Positions 61,108-63,071 of a stretch of DNA of 63,071 bases are shown here, piece by piece. The translations under genes and the position numbers were made by a program. Source of the DNA: Lachnospiraceae bacterium UBA3310 (GTDB lineage: Bacteria; Bacillota; Clostridia; Lachnospirales; Lachnospiraceae). The notes beneath the pieces were generated by a model. That model ran no database searches and was not told the origin of the DNA. It saw only the letters and a program-made list of their open reading frames with translations. The stretch lies in assembly GCA_002361355.1 (NCBI GenBank), contig DESQ01000034.1, positions 1-63,071 of the forward strand, given 5' to 3'. Numbering within the stretch: the first letter of the stretch is position 1; each line of letters begins with the position of its first letter.

Positions 61108-62169
61108 TTACTCCGCGCTGCCGTCAAACCCTTCCCGTTCCTTCAATATCTCAAAAATCACAATCAGCGCCAACGGGCCTTTAATGATACCGCCTACTCC
61201 GAAAAGCTTCACTCCCGCATACACAGAAAATAAAATACAGATCGGCGCTATCCCGATCTTCTTCCCAATCAGCCGCGGCTCCAGCAATTCCCTTGTGAGC
61301 ACGCAGACCCCGTAGAGCGCCAGACACACAATCATCCTTACATAATGGCCATTTAAAAGCTGCCAGGCCGACAGCGGCACCAGCACGATACCCGTTCCCA
61401 CAAAAGGCAGCATATCCAGAAGTCCCGCCAAAATGCCAAGTAAAATACCTCCCTCCACTCCCGCAGCGCATAACGTAATGCTGCAGAGCGCGGCAATAAC
61501 AAGCAAAATCACGCCCTGCGCCTTAAAAAATGTGACGAGATAGGAAAGCACCCCCTGAAGCACCGTCCACAGAAACCGGAAGCTCTCTTCTCCCTTCACC
61601 CATTCCACAAATCTTGTGTAATCTTTCTCCAATAAAAATACCGCAATGCAGGTAATTGCCAGGAATCCGACTGTGCCGAGAATGCTCTTAAAACAACTGT
61701 AGGAGGAGGAAAGAAGCTGTGGAACAACCTGAATTTGCACGTTTTCCATGATAACGGTCATTTGCTCGATCACATAACTCTCAATCCGTTCCCCTTCCCA
61801 GCCAAACCGTCCGTCAAGCTGACAACAGCACTGGTGAAAAAACGCTTCCGCCTGCCGCTCCACCTTCTCGCAAAATAGCGGCAGTCCCTGCAACTGCCCC
61901 GCACCGATGGAAAAAACCGCCCACAGCGAGACGCATACGAAAAGTAAAACGGGCAGAACGATGAGCGCCGCCAAAAACTTTTTCCTGATCGGAATCCGCC
62001 TCTGTATCCGTTCCAGCAGGGGATATAACAGGGTAACCAGCGCAAAGGCGAGAAAAAAGGGAGCAGCGAGAGAAAACAGATAGCGAAAGAAAAACCAGAC
62101 AAGTGCAGTGACAATACAACCCTTTATAAGTTTATTTTCCCAAAACCATTCCATAAATCCTTTCTGCAT
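61108..62169 (-). CDS. AI-2E/YtvI-family membrane protein
   Basis: 353 residues. The layout of two N-terminal helix pairs, a cytoplasmic helical domain (about 75-160) and four or five C-terminal helices (LLDMLPFVGTGIVLVPLSAW near 255) is that of AI-2E/UPF0118 proteins, including YtvI of sporulating Firmicutes. Members include Na+/H+ antiporters and unknown carriers. ATG 62169 is the likely start. It precedes the ligase-like gene on the same strand. Confidence 0.87.
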   Translation of the reverse strand: MQKGFMEWFWENKLIKGCIVTALVWFFFRYLFSLAAPFFLAFALVTLLYPLLERIQRRIPIRKKFLAALIVLPVLLFVCVSLWAVFSIGAGQLQGLPLFCEKVERQAEAFFHQCCCQLDGRFGWEGERIESYVIEQMTVIMENVQIQVVPQLLSSSYSCFKSILGTVGFLAITCIAVFLLEKDYTRFVEWVKGEESFRFLWTVLQGVLSYLVTFFKAQGVILLVIAALCSITLCAAGVEGGILLGILAGLLDMLPFVGTGIVLVPLSAWQLLNGHYVRMIVCLALYGVCVLTRELLEPRLIGKKIGIAPICILFSVYAGVKLFGVGGIIKGPLALIVIFEILKEREGFDGSAE

Positions 62170-62198
62170 GGTTTTAGTATGTATCTTTTCTGAAAATC

Positions 62199-62912
62199 CT
62201 ATCCTTGATTTCGCCCGTTTTGTATTTTGTGAAACGCCTTCCCCTCAGGCGAAATCTCAAACCGCATTCTTTTTCCCGTTTTCGGATGGGTAAAGGTCAG
62301 GCGGTACGCGCACAGCGCAATCTCCTTGATTCCCAGTTGTAAGGACAGGGAAACAGCCTCCTCCCCGGCATACTTACGGTCTCCCAAAAGGGGCATTCCC
62401 GCATTCGCCATCTGCACCCGGATCTGGTGATGGCGCCCCGTGTAAAGCCGTATCCTGGCAAGCGCTGTCCCGTACGGCCCCTCCGACAGGATTTCATAGG
62501 AGAGCCTCGCCTCCTTGGCACCCTTCACTTCCGGCGGCACAATGCGGGAGATATTTGTCCTTCCGTCCTTTAACAGATAATCCTTAAGCTCTCCTGCCTG
62601 AGAAAACAGTTTCCCACAGACAACCGCAAGATATTCCTTTTCCATCGCATCTCCCGCCGCCTGTCTGCTCAAGTCCGCTGCAGCCGCTTTGTTTTTGGCA
62701 AAAACCAAAATCCCCTCCACGGGCTGATCCAGTCGGTGAATCACACCCACGTAGAGGGATTTCTTTTTGTCAAAGCCACCTGCCTTAAGATAATTCGTTA
62801 TCTCGCTCACCATATCCGCCTGCCCGACCCGGGCGGTCTGTGTGGCGATTCCGGCAGGCTTATGGCAAACAATGATATCATTGTCCTCATAAAGGATTCT
62901 GTTACTGTTCAT
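62199..62912 (-). CDS. RluA-family RNA pseudouridine synthase
   Basis: 237 residues, catalytic domain only, with no S4 domain. The signature HRLDQPVEGILVFAKNK (catalytic Asp at about residue 62), the substrate segment YTGRHHQIRVQMAN (near 158-171) and GDRKYAG are clear. The absence of the S4 RNA-binding domain is common for the smaller RluA paralogues; the target RNA cannot be named. It begins 159 bases from the window end. Confidence 0.92.
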   Translation of the reverse strand: MNSNRILYEDNDIIVCHKPAGIATQTARVGQADMVSEITNYLKAGGFDKKKSLYVGVIHRLDQPVEGILVFAKNKAAAADLSRQAAGDAMEKEYLAVVCGKLFSQAGELKDYLLKDGRTNISRIVPPEVKGAKEARLSYEILSEGPYGTALARIRLYTGRHHQIRVQMANAGMPLLGDRKYAGEEAVSLSLQLGIKEIALCAYRLTFTHPKTGKRMRFEISPEGKAFHKIQNGRNQG

Positions 62913-63071
62913 ACTGTTTCCCTTAAAATCTGCAAACCCGTGATAATATTACCATTTTTACTAATATAAAAATTATAATGGGGGACATTCCCAAAAGCAA
63001 CTCATATTTTAACGATTTTACTATTACATTTTCTTTATTAAATAATAGTTAGTGTAAAATTATAGTTGGCA

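Noticed and set aside
62913..63071. Regulatory RNA or promoter in the AT-rich window end
   Set aside because: A+T richness alone is present; no paired -35/-10 at proper spacing or stable hairpin was convincing.

Overview
The window looks like a low-to-mid GC Firmicutes chromosome, most likely Lachnospiraceae (Clostridia). This is inferred from gene families and arrangement: a BMP-type nucleoside ABC operon fused to deoxynucleoside catabolism genes, a YhaM nuclease, MutS2, VanW and BlaR/BlaI proteins, a T-box-controlled archaeal-type ProS, and strong GGAGG ribosome sites throughout. No rRNA, tRNA or CRISPR array was recognised.

Region 1 (1-10.7 kb, minus strand) is a defence island. One strong promoter (9837-9865) faces a small XRE regulator, then a PD-(D/E)XK-like nuclease overlapping a Rad50/SMC-like ATPase, then brxA, brxB, brxC and pglX of a type 1 BREX system. 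pglX stops after 740 codons, six bases from the window edge, so its C-terminal third and any pglZ/brxL lie outside or are lost. Upstream sit a SymE-like protein and a small partner. The island ends at a displaced 3' end of rlmD (10727-10848), which suggests that it too was inserted at rlmD.

Region 2 (about 10.85-18.69 kb) is a compact 7.85-kb integrated element at the 3' end of rlmD. It is bounded by near-identical att cores and arm-type repeats. It carries an integrase and a CI-like repressor facing away from a Cro-like regulator, a primase-helicase, an origin-like array of AGCTAC repeats flanking an AT-rich tract, and a cargo operon of small genes controlled by a ribbon-helix-helix protein with three palindromic operators. 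There are no conjugation or virion genes. The layout resembles a phage-inducible chromosomal island (phage satellite).

Region 3 (18.65-31.6 kb, minus strand) runs as one long transcription unit from a BMP-family lipoprotein and its ATPase and two permeases, through udp, deoC, cdd and deoB, to a CatA-like acyltransferase, a catalytically dead HtrA-like protein, yhaM and rlmD. Together these take up nucleosides and break them down to base plus pentose phosphate.

Region 4 (31.7-50.7 kb) is ordinary chromosome: mutS2 with a two-component system; a vanW/AIRS-like/Lrp/aminotransferase/trmL operon; an exonuclease; galK-galT with an AraC regulator; a membrane-anchored amidase; and a BlaI/BlaR pair with visible operators.

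Region 5 (50.8-57.75 kb, minus strand) is a compact phosphonate operon with its own promoter. It encodes a small membrane protein, a YidC domain fused to a TagF-like transferase, AEP transaminase, PEP mutase fused to a cytidylyltransferase-like domain, a CMP-AEP-type cytidylyltransferase, phosphonopyruvate decarboxylase and a membrane-anchored acidic protein. It is predicted to make CMP-aminoethylphosphonate and attach the phosphonate to a surface polymer or lipid. This is the most attractive candidate for a new system.

Region 6 (57.76-63.07 kb, minus strand) holds proS with its T-box leader, an O-antigen ligase-like protein, a YtvI/AI-2E-type membrane protein and an RluA-type pseudouridine synthase. 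The last 159 bases (62913-63071) are AT-rich and hold nothing I can identify.
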